64,000 nucleotides of DNA from Taibaiella sp. (GCA_019638495.1 JAHBTQ010000009.1:1-64000); one strand, 5' to 3'; counted from the first letter of the stretch, positions 1 through 9,723 are shown. Numbers and translations are program-made. Notes: a model not told the origin generated them from the sequence alone.

Positions 1-2538
1 ACCTCCGTTATATAACTGGTAGCTTACACCTGATTGGGAACCTTCGAGCGTAATCTCCTGTCCACCGTCGCCGTCGCAATATGCGCCACCGCCCACAACG
101 TTGAAGACAACGGGCAACGGATTAACACTTATTGTCGCAGCACCGTTCATATCCTTCGTACAGCCAGTCGATGTATTCATCGCCGAAACCGTATAGGTAC
201 CAGCACCAGTCATCATACCGAAAGAAACAGGCCCGCCAGTGCCAGCCACAGGAAGACCGAGTGGCATGAAATCGCGATAAAGCTGGTATTCAACACCAGA
301 GGTAGAACCCGTAAGACCGATATCAACACCAGCATCACCTGCACAATAGCTGGATGCCGACGAAGTGACTGTGTTTACAGTCGGAAGCGAATTAATTCCC
401 ACTATTGCGCCGCCGGACATCGCATTTACACAACCAGTCGTAGCATTAGTAGCCAGTACCGTATAAGTTGACGGCGTTGTATACATGCCGAATGTAACAG
501 ACGTACCAGTACCGGAAGCTGAACCGACTATTGTGCTGCCGTCATACAAATCATAGTTTACCCCACCTTCTGAACCGGCAAGACCAACTGCTACGCCTGT
601 GCCACCAGCACAATAGTTACCGGTTCCTGTTACTGCATATGCAGTAGGCAGGTTGTTAATACCTACTGTTGCAAAGCCGCTCATATTCACTCCGCAGCCG
701 GTTGCAGTTACAACACCATAAACGCTATACATTCCTGCTGCTGTTTGTGCAGCAAAAGCAACCGGAGCTGCCGATGTACTATTCAGCGTAGCCACCAATG
801 TAGCACCACGATAAAGTGAGTAACGAACACCCGATTGGCCTCCGCTCAAGCCCACCACGACACCAGTGCCACCATCGCAATAGTTGCCACCACCGGTTAC
901 AGACTGAACTGTAGGCAGCGGATTGATGCCTATAGTAGTGGAACCGGACATTGAATTCATACAACCAGTTGTGCTATTTACCCCAACAACTGTATATAAT
1001 CCAGCTTCAGTGAACGTGCCAAAATTAAGTGAGCCACCTGTGCCTGGAAGCGTTGACACTACCGATCCCGAACGCGAAAGCGTGTAGTTTACGCCTGTCT
1101 GAGAACCACTAAGCGTAACAGAAAGACCAGCACCACCTGCACAATAATTACCACCACCACCTACGCTGTAGGCGTTAGGCAATGCATTGATCGTAATAAT
1201 TGCGAAGCCTGACATATCAGATTCACAAGCTGTTGTTGCATTTGTTGCATGTACTGAATAAGTACCTGACGTAGTAAATACACCGAAGCTTATAGCCGAG
1301 CCGGTTCCAGCAACCGTTGTAGCTACAACCGTACCTGTGTATAGCGTGTAGTTGACACCAGTCTGAGATCCATTGAGACCCACAGAAAGACCGCTGCCTC
1401 CGCTGCAATAATTGCCACCACCTGTCAGGGAATAAACAGCCGGATTGGAGTTCACAACAACAGTTGCACTACCCGACATAGGAGTAGTGCATGACACACC
1501 ACTAGTAGTCTGTGTTGCCATAACAGTGTAAACGCCAGCATCCATCATACTACCAAACGAGATAGCTGACCCTGTGCCAGCTAAAATTGCACCAGCAGTT
1601 ATGCCGTTATAAATCTGATAACTAACACCAGTAGCAGAATTAGAAAGACCAACAGCGACGCCGCTACCACCTGAGCAATAGCTGCCACCACCGCTTACTG
1701 ATTGTGCCACGGGCACATTCACTGTACCAACTGTGATGGTACCCGTCATGTTATTTACGCAACCTGTAGCCGTGACTGTTGCCTGAACCGTGTATGTACC
1801 CGGAGTAGTGATGCTACCGAACGTAATAGCAGAATTCGTGCCAGATGCAGAAGTAAGTGTACCACCGCCGACCATATTGAGATCGTAAAGCACGCCTGTC
1901 GCGCCAAAGCTCACACCTGCCGCAACACCAGTGCCACCATTACAATAATTACCACCTCCGGTAACACTGTAAATTTCCGGTAGCGGATTGATACCTACTG
2001 AAGCACTGCCAGCCATTGATGTCTGACAGCCGGCACCCGCACCAAGGTTTGCAATGGCGAAATAAGAGCCAGCTGTAGTATACGTACCCAGAGAAATCGG
2101 GCCACCGGTACCTGCCGCAGAACCCATCAAGGTAGCTCCATTAAACACTGAATAGAACACGCCAGGATCTGACCCCATCATGATAATTTCAGGAGCAGAA
2201 GCTACATCGCCAGCACAGTAGTTACCGCCACCAGAAACTGTATATACAGTTGGCGTACCCGTCACACTTACGTCTACCGTACCAACGGCACCGCGCTCAC
2301 AAGACGTAGATGTATTTGTAGCACGAACTGAGTACGTGCCGGTGGCTGTTTGCAATCCAAAGCTGATATCAGTTCCCGTACCTACCTCAGCGCTTCCAAT
2401 CGGCGTGCTTCCCAGGTATAATTGGTATGTGTTTCCTGCAGTAGACGTAGAAATACCAACCAAAACGCCGGGACCACCGGTACAGTAGCTACCTCCTCCA
2501 GTCATTTCAAAGGATGCAGCTCCGTCTGCAACGTTGAA
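1..2538 (-). repeat. Ten tandem 85-90 residue repeats inside the giant protein
   Basis: Each unit follows the pattern SVTGGGNYC-x-GG-x-GV, then a short G-x-Y-x-L-Y block, GTG-x-x-ISFG, GTYTV-x-A-x-N and GC-x-x-x-MSG, ending INPLP. The DNA period is about 255-270 bases. Nine full units and one cut by the window edge are visible. Each unit has one Cys near its start (NYC) and a second near its end (TGC), so an intradomain disulfide is possible. Copies are clearly diverged (for example GNYC, GSYC, SSYC), so this is an old array. The units resemble Ig-like repeats common in large Bacteroidota secreted proteins. Confidence 0.9.
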
Positions 2539-5500
2539 AGATGCCGTATTTGCAGATGAAACTGCTATAGCACAGCCAACTTCGTTCTCAAGTTGGGTTA
2601 CAGTCACCGTGTTTGAACCGGCCGCAGTAAGTAGCGCTTCAGATATGCTAAATGTACCGGAAGCTGCGCCCATAGTAAGCGTAGCAGTATTGTCTGCAGA
2701 CGTATTTGCACCACTAATATCAAAGGTTACCGTGAATGTACCCGAACCAAGCGACGTGCTATTTACTGTTACCACCGGATCATTACCCATACAAACGTCT
2801 GTTGCCGATGGCGAGGTGAAGTTTGAAATGTCGGGATTATTGCCAACATTAAAGGAGACCATCGTATTATCGGTCGGCACATCGTCACAGTTTCCTGAAG
2901 AAATGTTGGTAACGGTCAGTGACGTTACCCCGGTTGATGAAAGTACTCCGCCAGGCACTGTAAACGTACCTGTTCCAGAACCCATCGTCAAGGTTGCGGT
3001 ATTGCCTGTTGAAGTGTTAGCACCGCTAAGATCGTACGTAACTGTATATGTTGCAGCACCAATCGTAGAAGAAGTCACTGTAACTACGGAACCAGAACCG
3101 CCGCAAGAATTAGTAGCAGACATAGCCTCATAGTTAGAAGCATCAACCGCCTGGTGTAGCGTAACAGGTATTGCAGGAGTAGTACTTGAGTTGCTTCCGC
3201 AAGACACTACTGCACGATAATACAAAGTACCAACAGTGGTCATAGGATCCGCAAGATATGCTGACCTATTTGCGCCCGATATGGCGGTGAAACCAGAAGA
3301 CGAACTAGTTGACGACTCCCAGGCCCAAGAGATACCCGGCGTTGTGGAACCACCAACATTAAACAGATTAGGACTGAAGCTGGAACAAGATGCAGAAGGC
3401 CCTGCACTCACTATCCCCGCTTCAGGTGTTCCGGAACATGGAGGCGCACCACCGCGTACAAATACACTATAGTCGCGAATAGTACCGTAAGAAATAGAAG
3501 TAGTGGGGCAAGGAGGCAGGTTGGGATACGCAGGCGAACTGTAGATTGACACAACACGCATACGATACAGACCTGTATAAACATTTGTAGGAATAACGAT
3601 TGGAGAAACACCCGTGTACTGAGTAGAGCTAGTGAACACAGTGTTACTTGCAAAGCCGCCTACCGATTCTGTAGTAGGATCGAACGAACCGTCATTATTG
3701 AAATCTATGAACACCTGGCAATGTGTACTTGTTTGCAGATGTGATGAGGAGGAAGGGTTCGTTCCGAAAGTAGTAGAATATGAAGTACCTGCGTTAACGG
3801 TACACGAAAGTGAAGCAGAATAATCGTTGTATGCTACACCCGTACACATGTTAGGATCAGACAGTACGCTACCATCTTCACCGGGAAGGTTATTGATCTT
3901 GAAGAACATTGAGTAAGTGCTACAACCCGTACCACCTGTAGAAACTGCAGGTGTGCAACTTGAAGAAGCAATTGCGTCAGCTGAATAAGTGAGGTCAACA
4001 GCAGCAGAAAATGAGGGCGAACCGGAGCCACACCACATCCGGCAACGGAACTTCATATCCTGCCCGATACCCACGAGACTATAGGTAGGTCCGAAAGCAC
4101 CTGCGACGTCTGTCCACGTGGTTCCGCCATCGTTAGACGATTCCCACTGATAGAAAAGTCCGCTGGCATCAGAAGCCCCTGATAATGCCAGATTAAAAGT
4201 TGTAGTTCCAGATCCGGTTGAAGGTGAAGCTGTTGCACTTCCTGCCGATGGTGTACCACCACAGGCTACAGAATTACCTGTACCAGAAACTGCAAGTTCG
4301 GCTGTTGTTGCGTTCCCTCCTGAAACTGCGATATTGCCTGTATAAGTAGTTGCAGCTGTTGGCTTAAACCGAACATATAGATTTCTTGCAGCAATCTCAC
4401 CACCGGTGTAGAGCACATTTTTGTTTGTGTACCATGTAACCCCATCAAAAGAAAACTCAAATCCCGTAGGGGCGTCAATATTCACTACGCCAACGGCGGG
4501 TTGTAAGTGACTAGCACGCAACACTGAGAAAAGTGCTGGAGCAGAAGTAGCATTCACTGCTGTACTAGATCCAAAATTCAAAGTAGCGGGACTTACCGTG
4601 ATCTCCGGTGTCGGTTGATTAATAATTGCTGTATAGTCCCTGCTATCGGCATAGTATGTCCAGATATCAGGACAAGGTGTCATTAACGGGTAAGATGGCG
4701 CAAAGTCGTTTGCACCAGGCCATTGCGTAGAAGACACATATGAGTTAGTAACCCTCATTCTGTGCGCACCTGCTTTGGCGTTTGCAGGAATCACCAAATT
4801 ACAGGTGGGCCTGCCTGATGGACAGGTAGTGTAACCAAAGACAGAATTTGCGGACATATAAAGAAACCCGCCGACGAGCTCCTCGTTGTTATTGAAACGC
4901 CCGTCATCATCAAAGTCGATCCAGACAGACGCCGTCTGATAACAGTTGCCGCTAATACCGATTGTAGCAGGATATGTTGCGCCCTGGTTGAAATCTACCT
5001 TAGTAGCGACATTGTTGTAATACCATGAAGATCCCCCGGTGCCACTGCCATAGTTGCTGGCATCACTGATGTTCATAGTTTCGCCAGTAACAATAACAGG
5101 ACTACCGGAAGTACCAGCAGCATATGACGAGCTTGAATTGTAAGTAGATGGTGTACAAGATGAAGATACCATTGAAAAGGTTGCCGATCCTGTAGTTGAG
5201 TTCGCTGATGCCGAACCAGGGCAGGTTGAAACACAACGGAACTGCGTATTTCCTGCGAGGCCAGAGTAAGTATATGGCGTAGACGTAGCACCCGGAATTG
5301 CCTTCCAGGTTGTGCCTCCATCTAATGATTTCTGCCATTGATAAGAAACATTACCAGCCGTAGAGGCGCCCGATAATGTCAAGGTTAGGGATGTGCTTGC
5401 AGTACCCGAAGACGGAGACACACCAACAGTTCCTGCTGACGGTGTACCCGAACATGCTGTAGCGCCTGAACCTGAGACTGCGATGTTTACGGAAGATGCA

Positions 5501-7413
5501 ATCCCAGCACCCGAAATTGTGAGATTTGAGGAATAAGATGACGCTGCCGTAGGCTTGAATCGAACGAATAATGGGAGATTCTCGAACTCTTCGCCCGTAT
5601 AAGAGTGAGCATGCGCAGAAGAATACCAGTTATTTTCATCAAATGAAAATTCAAATGCCGATGAACCGGGAGTTACTGTGAAAGAACCGCCGGACGTGAG
5701 CAATGCCCCCTGCAAAGCAACAACCTTGAAACCAGATGTAGTACCAACACCGACATTACCAAACGCCAACGTAGTAGTAGATGGAGTAATAGAAGGATTT
5801 ACCGGTTTGAGGAATACCCTGCCATGCCCAACAAAATTATAGCCTTGTGTATGCACTACCTGAGTGGCTGTAGACGTAGTGTAAGAGGAGCCACCACCTC
5901 CACCTGCGCTGTATGTGGTGCTACCGTAACCGCCGGAGCCACCACCATAGTAGCCACCACCACCGCCACCTGACGGATTTGATGTGCCGCTGAGACTACC
6001 TCCATTTCCTAAAGCGCCATTGGAACCGCCAAGACCGCCGCTGCCGCCCGCAGACTGCGAGCCGCCGCCTACCGTGCCGGTACTGGTGCTACCTGCTACT
6101 CCATTTTCACCGGTGAGACCACCTCCATTTCCACCTTTAGAACTTCCTGCAGTGGACGTGAGGTAGTTACCAGCACCACCACCACCGCCAGCTACAACTA
6201 CGCGATTGCTAAGAGCAGTGCCGCCGATACGAATATCCGTGGCGCCACCGCCACCGCCACCTGCATAGCTGCTGCTGTATGCCGTGCCGTTGCCACCACC
6301 ATTGTAACCACCTGTACCACCTATTGGCGACGAACCTGACATACGTCCAGTCAAGCCCTCACCTCCTACATAGATATTGAGCGTTTGTCCCGGAGTAACA
6401 GGAATAACGCACTGCACACGACCGCCGTAGCCAGGCTCGCTACGGTACATATACTGAGGCCAGTGCAGGTTACAACCTCCTGCGGCACCTTCCATATCTA
6501 CCTGGAGAAAATTCACACCTGAGGGTACTGTATATGTCTGAACGCCACCTGTATAACCATAAACTGCGGAGCCTGTCGGCATCGTAGTGATCCTCACAAA
6601 GCCATTACCATCTTTAATGCCATTTTCACCCTGAACATGCTTTACGTTAGAACAATACGAAGAGTTGGTGTATGAGGAACCACCTCCGCCGCCGCCGTAG
6701 CTGCCGCCGCCGCCGCCATAATAGCCGCCGCCACCGCCGCCACCACGACCCGTGGTTGAAGCGTTTCCGCCATTGCCTAAGCTGCCAGAAGAGCCAGAGG
6801 AACTATAAGTTCCCTTTGCGCCACCAGCAGAGGGAGTGCCTCCGCGACCAGCTTTTGAATCGGTATAGCTGTTGCTACCCTTGCCATTTTCGCCGGTGAG
6901 TCCACCACCGTCACCACCTTTTTCGCTATAGTAAGGAGAGGATGTATAATAGCCTGCACCGCCACCGCCGCCGGCAACAAGAACCCTGTTACTAAGCGCG
7001 GTACCACCGATGCGCACGTCAGTAGCACCACCACCGCCACCGCCGTAGCCGTAACCGTTGCCGCCACCATTGTAACCACCCGGGTAGGTAAATGAACTTC
7101 CCTTCGTGACACTATAAGCTGATCCACGGCCATGGCCACCCACAAAGATATTGAGTACCTGACCGGGCGTTACCGTCATTTCACATTGTACACGGCCGCC
7201 AAAACCGGGGCGTGAATAGTAGTAGTTTTCCCCTCCCCTGGCACCAAGGGCATCGACATAGATCTTTGTAACACCGGCGGGCACCTGGTAGGTTTGCATG
7301 CCTCCGGTATAGTGAAACTCAGTGGTTTCCTGGGCGAACGCGCCCGTGTTCCATCCCAGCAATACGAGGGCCAGGATAAAGGCTGACCTGAATGTAAAAA
7401 TCGATCTGTTCAT
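1..7413 (-). CDS. Giant modular secreted surface protein / adhesin (3' end outside window)
   Basis: The frame is open from an ATG at 7413 to the window edge, giving 2,471 residues without a stop. Residues 1-27 are a signal peptide ending AFA|Q. Two glycine-rich domains follow (about 30-280 and 284-530), each with a GGGGGATD[VI]RIGGTALSNR core. After them come an anchor-D-like domain (about 531-650), an Ig-like module, a GEVED-type domain with WIDFDDDGRF (about 790-930), a second anchor-D-like domain, Ig-like module and GEVED domain (about 930-1315), a third Ig-like module, two repeats around PVVTVNSTSLGSG (about 1428-1625), and ten repeats of 85-90 residues. GEVED and anchor-D modules are known from secreted, often T9SS-exported, Bacteroidota proteins, so an adhesive or gliding-related surface role is inferred. 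The sorting domain, if present, lies beyond the window. The next gene on this strand (7689) is too far upstream to indicate an operon. Confidence 0.9.
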   Translation of the reverse strand, partial: MNRSIFTFRSAFILALVLLGWNTGAFAQETTEFHYTGGMQTYQVPAGVTKIYVDALGARGGENYYYSRPGFGGRVQCEMTVTPGQVLNIFVGGHGRGSAYSVTKGSSFTYPGGYNGGGNGYGYGGGGGGATDVRIGGTALSNRVLVAGGGGGAGYYTSSPYYSEKGGDGGGLTGENGKGSNSYTDSKAGRGGTPSAGGAKGTYSSSGSSGSLGNGGNASTTGRGGGGGGGYYGGGGGSYGGGGGGSSYTNSSYCSNVKHVQGENGIKDGNGFVRITTMPTGSAVYGYTGGVQTYTVPSGVNFLQVDMEGAAGGCNLHWPQYMYRSEPGYGGRVQCVIPVTPGQTLNIYVGGEGLTGRMSGSSPIGGTGGYNGGGNGTAYSSSYAGGGGGGATDIRIGGTALSNRVVVAGGGGGAGNYLTSTAGSSKGGNGGGLTGENGVAGSTSTGTVGGGSQSAGGSGGLGGSNGALGNGGSLSGTSNPSGGGGGGYYGGGSGGYGSTTYSAGGGGGSSYTTSTATQVVHTQGYNFVGHGRVFLKPVNPSITPSTTTLAFGNVGVGTTSGFKVVALQGALLTSGGSFTVTPGSSAFEFSFDENNWYSSAHAHSYTGEEFENLPLFVRFKPTAASSYSSNLTISGAGIASSVNIAVSGSGATACSGTPSAGTVGVSPSSGTASTSLTLTLSGASTAGNVSYQWQKSLDGGTTWKAIPGATSTPYTYSGLAGNTQFRCVSTCPGSASANSTTGSATFSMVSSSCTPSTYNSSSSYAAGTSGSPVIVTGETMNISDASNYGSGTGGSSWYYNNVATKVDFNQGATYPATIGISGNCYQTASVWIDFDDDGRFNNNEELVGGFLYMSANSVFGYTTCPSGRPTCNLVIPANAKAGAHRMRVTNSYVSSTQWPGANDFAPSYPLMTPCPDIWTYYADSRDYTAIINQPTPEITVSPATLNFGSSTAVNATSAPALFSVLRASHLQPAVGVVNIDAPTGFEFSFDGVTWYTNKNVLYTGGEIAARNLYVRFKPTAATTYTGNIAVSGGNATTAELAVSGTGNSVACGGTPSAGSATASPSTGSGTTTFNLALSGASDASGLFYQWESSNDGGTTWTDVAGAFGPTYSLVGIGQDMKFRCRMWCGSGSPSFSAAVDLTYSADAIASSSCTPAVSTGGTGCSTYSMFFKINNLPGEDGSVLSDPNMCTGVAYNDYSASLSCTVNAGTSYSTTFGTNPSSSSHLQTSTHCQVFIDFNNDGSFDPTTESVGGFASNTVFTSSTQYTGVSPIVIPTNVYTGLYRMRVVSIYSSPAYPNLPPCPTTSISYGTIRDYSVFVRGGAPPCSGTPEAGIVSAGPSASCSSFSPNLFNVGGSTTPGISWAWESSTSSSSGFTAISGANRSAYLADPMTTVGTLYYRAVVSCGSNSSTTPAIPVTLHQAVDASNYEAMSATNSCGGSGSVVTVTSSTIGAATYTVTYDLSGANTSTGNTATLTMGSGTGTFTVPGGVLSSTGVTSLTVTNISSGNCDDVPTDNTMVSFNVGNNPDISNFTSPSATDVCMGNDPVVTVNSTSLGSGTFTVTFDISGANTSADNTATLTMGAASGTFSISEALLTAAGSNTVTVTQLENEVGCAIAVSSANTASFNVADGAASFEMTGGGSYCTGGPGVLVGISTSTAGNTYQLYLGSTPIGSAEVGTGTDISFGLQTATGTYSVRATNTSTSCERGAVGTVDVSVTGTPTVYTVSGGGNYCAGDVASAPEIIMMGSDPGVFYSVFNGATLMGSAAGTGGPISLGTYTTAGSYFAIANLGAGAGCQTSMAGSASVGINPLPEIYSVTGGGNYCNGGTGVAAGVSFGATGVLYDLNMVGGGTLTSASGTNSAITFGSITTPGTYTVQATVTATGCVNNMTGTITVGTVNVPVAQSVSGGGSYCSGGSGVAVGLSNSATGVSYQIYNGITAGAILAGTGSAISFGSMMDAGVYTVMATQTTSGVSCTTPMSGSATVVVNSNPAVYSLTGGGNYCSGGSGLSVGLNGSQTGVNYTLYTGTVVATTVAGTGSAISFGVFTTSGTYSVHATNATTACESDMSGFAIITINALPNAYSVGGGGNYCAGGAGLSVTLSGSQTGVNYTLSRSGSVVSTLPGTGGSLNFGTFTEAGLYTVVGVNSTTGCMNSMSGSTTIGINPLPTVQSVTGGGNYCDGGTGVVVGLSGGQSGVRYSLYRGATLVATLNSTSAAPVAFAAQTAAGMYSVYGVVTATGCGVNMSGFATVGINNLPTAYAVTGTGNYCAGGTGVAVGLAGSEGGVNYDLYDGSTIVGSASGTGTSVTFGMYTTPSTYTVLATNATTGCVNAMSGGAIVGINSLPTVNTVTSSASSYCAGDAGVDIGLTGSTSGVEYQLYRDFMPLGLPVAGTGGPVSFGMMTGAGTYTVSAMNTSTGCTKDMNGAATISVNPLPVVFNVVGGGAYCDGDGGQEITLEGSQSGVSYQLYNGG

Positions 7414-7455
7414 AAGTATTTGCATTTATGGCGTTTAATTCTTTAACGATTTGTA

Positions 7456-7470
7456 TGTGTCTTAGACACA
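7456..7470. promoter_or_regulatory. Short palindrome upstream of the giant surface gene
   Basis: TGTGTCTTAGACACA is a 7-bp perfect dyad around one central base, 43 bases upstream of the giant gene's ATG. The size and position suit a dimeric repressor operator, but no clear TAnnTTTG -7 element was found beside it, so function is a guess. The stretch 7414-7688 contains nothing else recognisable. Confidence 0.3.
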
Positions 7471-7688
7471 CAGCATGGCGCAGGAGTAAGTTGCTTAGAC
7501 AATAGAGGTAAATTCGAAATGCAGAAATCTCCCGGATGAAGGATTCCTAAAAGTGAACACGCAGTTGCAGATGGTGTGCTAACTAAGCCAGTTTACAGCC
7601 TGTTGACAGAAGCTGTTCGAATACGAACACAGGAAATCAAAAAGTTGGCAGTAAATCTGAATTGGCCCGGAAAGGGCATGCGTGGGCA

Positions 7689-8081
7689 CTACGCAATAGT
7701 GCCTGCGGGCGGACCGCGTAAGACGAACGTTCTTATGCAACGTTCATTGATGACTGAGCGTAGTATGCAATAAACAACTACGTCATCGTAAATAATATGT
7801 TGCTTTTGTGCAACTACCCGGGCGAGATGATATTCGCAATAGCGAACCCGATATCTTTTCTTTACTTTCTTCTTTACAAAGGTCTTAAAGGTCGACTCAT
7901 GACTATCTGCCTGGCAAAGCTGGCTTTCGTCATCAATTTCTACCCGGGCAACTTGTTCTGATGCATCCGTGGCAGGAAAGAAGTTATTATTAGACAACTC
8001 TGGCGCACCTAATGACGCAGTGAAGATGAACCCACCCAGGAACACCATCACGTAGACCACTAAAGCTAAAAACCGGTTCAT
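7689..8081 (-). CDS. Small hypothetical secreted or membrane-anchored protein
   Basis: This frame encodes 130 residues. It begins with a convincing hydrophobic export signal (residues 1-25, MNRFLALVVYVMVFLGGF). A polar region follows, with a very basic patch (KKKVKKRYRVRYCEYH, about residues 70-85) and several Cys residues. No family was recognised. The N-terminus looks like a real signal sequence. The C-terminal 40 residues look less protein-like, so the gene could be frameshifted or end earlier. It lies on the same strand as the giant surface gene, about 275 bases upstream of it. Confidence 0.45.
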   Translation of the reverse strand: MNRFLALVVYVMVFLGGFIFTASLGAPELSNNNFFPATDASEQVARVEIDDESQLCQADSHESTFKTFVKKKVKKRYRVRYCEYHLARVVAQKQHIIYDDVVVYCILRSVINERCIRTFVLRGPPAGTIA

Positions 8082-8309
8082 CTTTACAATATATTCAATG
8101 CTATGTGTTATGCGCTGAATGAGCGAAATAACTCAATGGCATTTTTGTAAATTTAGTTAAAACGATTTAACAGTGATGCGAGAAATTGTTAACAAAAACT
8201 AATTTACTGAATTTGAAGACAAACTTATGATAATGCAATAACAATTTATGTTCATAATTAACTGAAAACTAATTACGAATGGGCACAGTCTCGCCCACTA
8301 TACAAAAAT

Positions 8310-8348
8310 GGAAAATGTGGAAAACCTTTTGGGTGATCCACATTTTCC
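8310..8348 (-). terminator. Stem-loop, probable minus-strand terminator
   Basis: GGAAAATGTGGA (8310-8321) is exactly complementary to TCCACATTTTCC (8337-8348), with a 15-base loop that can pair further through ACC/GGT. Read on the minus strand the stem is followed by ATTTTTG. It therefore suits termination of a transcript coming from 8560 to 8372, the decayed gene tail just upstream. Confidence 0.55.
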
Positions 8349-8371
8349 GTGAAATAATGGTTGCTACCCGG

Positions 8372-8560
8372 TTATCTATTCAAAATGACCGAGAACCATG
8401 CCAGTTGTCCTTCATCTGTGGCGTAACCGAATATATAAGTGCCATTGGCAAGATTAACCGGTAATTCAATTTGCAAAATACGTACCCGCACTTCAAGGCG
8501 AAACAGAAGAAGGCTATTTGCATAATCGACGCCTGACCCGCGACCATGTATTGATTCCAT
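8372..8560 (-). pseudogene. Possible remnant of a T9SS-type C-terminal tail
   Basis: The last 25 residues of this frame include LPVNLANGTYIFGYATDEGQ and end SVILNR before TAA. This resembles the final strands of type A T9SS sorting domains (L-P-x-x-L-A-N-G-T-Y-I). Upstream residues do not continue into a recognisable protein. A neighbouring frame holds YMVAGQ, which could be the shifted earlier part of the same domain. A strong hairpin lies just downstream. The reading is a dead gene that kept its tail and terminator. The similarity is judged by eye and the frame is short, so chance cannot be excluded. Confidence 0.35.
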
Positions 8561-8781
8561 AATGCCCCCTTAAATCTATCATGTATCACTGCGGATGCGA
8601 TTGAATCGGCAACAGGATTTGACCTACTTTGTAGCGTCCACACAACGAGGCAAGCAGTTTTTGAATATTCAACTAACCCTGTATCTACTCACTAGCCTTT
8701 TTTTACGTTGTGTTGATGCACGGGTAACACTTAAAGCCAAATTTTACGTTTCTTGCTCTTGGAAAAACAGGAGTAACGTAT

Positions 8782-9723
8782 ATGAACATACCGGTAGTAG
8801 ACCTCAACAACTTCCTTTCAGGTGATGAAGCGGCAAAACAAAATTTCGTGTGCGACCTTGGCAAAGCTTATGAGGAGGTAGGATTTGTGGCGGTAAAAAA
8901 CCATGGCATATCCAACGAGCTGGTGGCACAGATGTACCACGAAGCAGCGTGCTTCTTCAACCTGCCAACCGATGTGAAACAGAAATATGAGATACCCGGC
9001 CTTGCCGGTCAGCGTGGATATACGTCATTCGGTCGCGAGCACGCGAAAGGATTTGACGCCGCAGACCTGAAAGAGTTCTTCCAGTTTGGCCAGGAAGTGG
9101 AAGATGGAGATGCTATTAAAGCAGAATATCCCGAGAACGTACAGGTAGAAGAAGCTCCCGAATTCACGCCTGTTATGCTTCACGCATATCGCTGTTTTGA
9201 ACAAGCCGGCAAGGCATTGCTACAGGCTATAGCTCTCTACCTTGGGTTACCCGAAGAATACTTTGATCGCCAGGTACACAATGGCAATTCTATACTGCGC
9301 GCTATATATTACCCGCCCATCACCAGCGAACCGGCTTCAGCTATCCGGGCTGAGCAACATGAAGACATAAACCTCATCACCCTTTTGGTAGGCGCATCGG
9401 CCGACGGCCTTGAAATAAAAAGCATGACTGGCGACTGGATACCGGTCACATCTCTACCCGACCAAATAGTGGTAAATGTTGGCGACATGCTGCAACGCCT
9501 TACAAACAACAAACTAAAATCCACTACCCACCGAGTGGTAAACCCTCCTCGCGAAAAATGGGCATCGCCACGCTACTCCATTCCGTTCTTCCTGCATCCA
9601 CGCATGACCATGAGCCTGGCATGCCTGGAAAGCTGCATTGACGAACAAAACCCAAAAGCATATCCTGACTACACCGCCGGAGAGTACCTTGACGAGCGCC
9701 TGAAGGAGATCGGTCTGAAGTAG
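8782..9723 (+). CDS. 2-oxoglutarate/Fe(II)-dependent oxygenase, isopenicillin N synthase family
   Basis: The protein has 313 residues, normal for this family. An N-terminal DIOX_N-type segment (residues 3-110; IPVVDLNNF, then EEVGFVAVKNHGI) precedes the double-stranded beta-helix. The iron ligands are H193 and D195 in EQHED, and H250 in STTHRVV. R264 and S266 (RYS) match the 2-oxoglutarate carboxylate anchor. It would catalyse an oxidation of an unknown small molecule in the cytoplasm, consuming 2-oxoglutarate and O2. The start is supported by AGGAG 8 bases upstream of the ATG. It stands alone: the next gene is convergent, so no pathway is suggested. Confidence 0.9.
   Translation: MNIPVVDLNNFLSGDEAAKQNFVCDLGKAYEEVGFVAVKNHGISNELVAQMYHEAACFFNLPTDVKQKYEIPGLAGQRGYTSFGREHAKGFDAADLKEFFQFGQEVEDGDAIKAEYPENVQVEEAPEFTPVMLHAYRCFEQAGKALLQAIALYLGLPEEYFDRQVHNGNSILRAIYYPPITSEPASAIRAEQHEDINLITLLVGASADGLEIKSMTGDWIPVTSLPDQIVVNVGDMLQRLTNNKLKSTTHRVVNPPREKWASPRYSIPFFLHPRMTMSLACLESCIDEQNPKAYPDYTAGEYLDERLKEIGLK

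Larger units (their letters stand above)
8082..8781. other. 700-base AT-rich gap with a decayed gene tail and a strong hairpin
   Basis: No intact gene is supported here. The left part (8082-8300) is AT-rich and empty. 8310-8348 is a perfect 12-bp stem-loop and 8372-8560 is a probable gene remnant; both are listed separately. From 8640 to 8768 nothing is recognised. The only notable site is AGGAG at 8769-8773, a Shine-Dalgarno-like box 8 bases before the oxygenase ATG, which is uncommon in this phylum. Confidence 0.6.

Noticed and set aside
2534..3133. 199-codon plus-strand frame inside the giant gene
   Set aside because: It lies opposite the long, uninterrupted minus-strand coding frame and has the Val/Pro/Ser composition expected of a complement of Thr/Gly repeats. 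It has no start signals.
8380..8643. 87-codon minus-strand frame overlapping the decayed T9SS tail
   Set aside because: It is in a different frame from the tail and shows no domain, except that YMVAGQ may be the shifted upstream part of the dead gene.
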